Below, in pieces: positions 51,337 through 51,459 of a stretch of 51,459 bases of DNA (position 1 is the stretch's first letter; every line of letters begins with the position of its first letter). The stretch covers positions 387,838-439,296 of the forward strand of contig NZ_KI928921.1 of assembly GCF_000521215.1 (NCBI RefSeq). The letters are read 5' to 3'. Both the position numbers and the translations under genes were made by a program. The notes below the pieces were generated by a model that was not told the origin of the DNA, made no database searches, and was given only the letters and a program-made list of their open reading frames with translations. Source of the stretch: Labrenzia sp. DG1229 (GTDB lineage Bacteria > Pseudomonadota > Alphaproteobacteria > Rhizobiales > Stappiaceae).

Positions 51337-51380
51337 TGGTGACCCCGACAGGATTCGAACCTGTGACCCTCAGATTAGGA
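51337..51380 (-). tRNA. Partial tRNA gene (3' part only), probable attachment-site scar
   Basis: On the minus strand the sequence has a complete T arm (ACAGG, TTCGAAT, CCTGT at 51364-51348), the 3' acceptor strand CGGGGTC, discriminator A and encoded CCA (51347-51337), a 5-base variable loop GGGTC and the 3' anticodon stem TCTGA followed by TAA. The matching 5' half (GACCCCG acceptor strand, D arm, TCAGA stem) is not present to the right, where AT-rich DNA begins. The anticodon cannot be read safely; tRNA-Lys(CTT) and tRNA-Arg(CCT) both fit parts of the sequence. Such a 3' fragment is what tyrosine-recombinase integration leaves behind. Confidence 0.7.
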
Positions 51381-51459
51381 AATGGATTTTTGGTGTTTTC
51401 TCAAATTTCTTGAAACTGGACTATCTTTCATATCTAATTGTATTTGTTGATCTTTTTCC
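51381..51459. mobile_element. AT-rich edge of a possible integrative element
   Basis: The last 79 bases are strongly AT-rich, unlike the flanking genes, and begin exactly where the tRNA fragment loses tRNA character. TGAAACTGG occurs at 51331-51339 and again at 51411-51419. The element itself would lie outside the window, so this is only a hint. Confidence 0.4.

Noticed and set aside
51337..51459. Complete tRNA gene at the right edge
   Set aside because: No 5' acceptor strand, D arm or 5' anticodon stem complementary to the visible 3' part exists in the following 79 bases.
1..51459. CRISPR array, rRNA genes or prophage structural genes
   Set aside because: No spaced short repeats, rRNA sequence or phage proteins were seen anywhere in the window.

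Overview
The window reads as chromosomal DNA of a marine alphaproteobacterium, most likely a Stappiaceae/Roseibium (Labrenzia)-type organism or a close relative. The reasons are an estimated moderately high GC coding style, the phaB-phaA/phaR arrangement, the rpmI-rplT pair, many LysR, GntR-FCD and ABC/TRAP uptake genes, and a dimethylsulfoniopropionate (DMSP) module with dmdA and acuI. The genus is an inference from gene content; no search was run.

Layout. 1-2642: an NTF2-like/peroxiredoxin pair divergent from a TetR regulator, with a repeated operator-like element between them, then an orphan TRAP substrate-binding protein. 2940-5933: polyhydroxybutyrate genes phaB, phaA and divergent phaR. 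5944-12965: single genes (GNAT, GlcG/HbpS-like, gamma-glutamyltransferase, Tat-exported multicopper oxidase, two small hypotheticals, AGCS symporter). 13335-14158: ribosomal rplT-rpmI with promoter and terminator. 14271-17062: a membrane protein and an azoreductase/LysR pair.

17077-23170 is an apparent five-gene operon on the minus strand (DUF2182 - DUF1326 - dmdA - acyl-CoA ligase - acuI), divergent from a GntR/FCD regulator, with two tandem GT-N3-AC palindromes at the operon start. It combines DMSP demethylation (DmdA, candidate DmdB) with acryloyl-CoA reduction (AcuI). 23406-27434 is an isolated pilus-secretin mini-cluster (small exported peptide, TPR lipoprotein, membrane-anchored coiled-coil protein, CpaC-type secretin, CpaD-like small lipoprotein) in AT-richer intergenic DNA. 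27532-33391 holds an SDR/DenD-like pair, gabT-gabD and a LysR regulator.

33530-42074 is a compact nine-gene minus-strand operon: TorT/RbsB-like binding protein, RbsA-type ATPase, RbsC-type permease, PxpA, BCCP, biotin carboxylase, PxpB, PxpC and the biotin importer BioY, with a divergent LysR gene. It looks like a complete import and biotin-dependent carboxylation/hydrolysis system for a cyclic amide or urea-like compound, and is the best candidate here for an undescribed pathway. 43454-51196 encodes a peptide-type ABC importer with a fused permease-ATPase, a GntR regulator and a divergent M20 amidohydrolase (allantoate/N-carbamoyl-amino-acid type); a perfect 18-bp palindrome lies in the divergent promoter region.

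The right edge carries only the 3' part of a tRNA gene (51337 to about 51380), followed by AT-rich DNA: the expected scar of an integrative element that would extend beyond the window.
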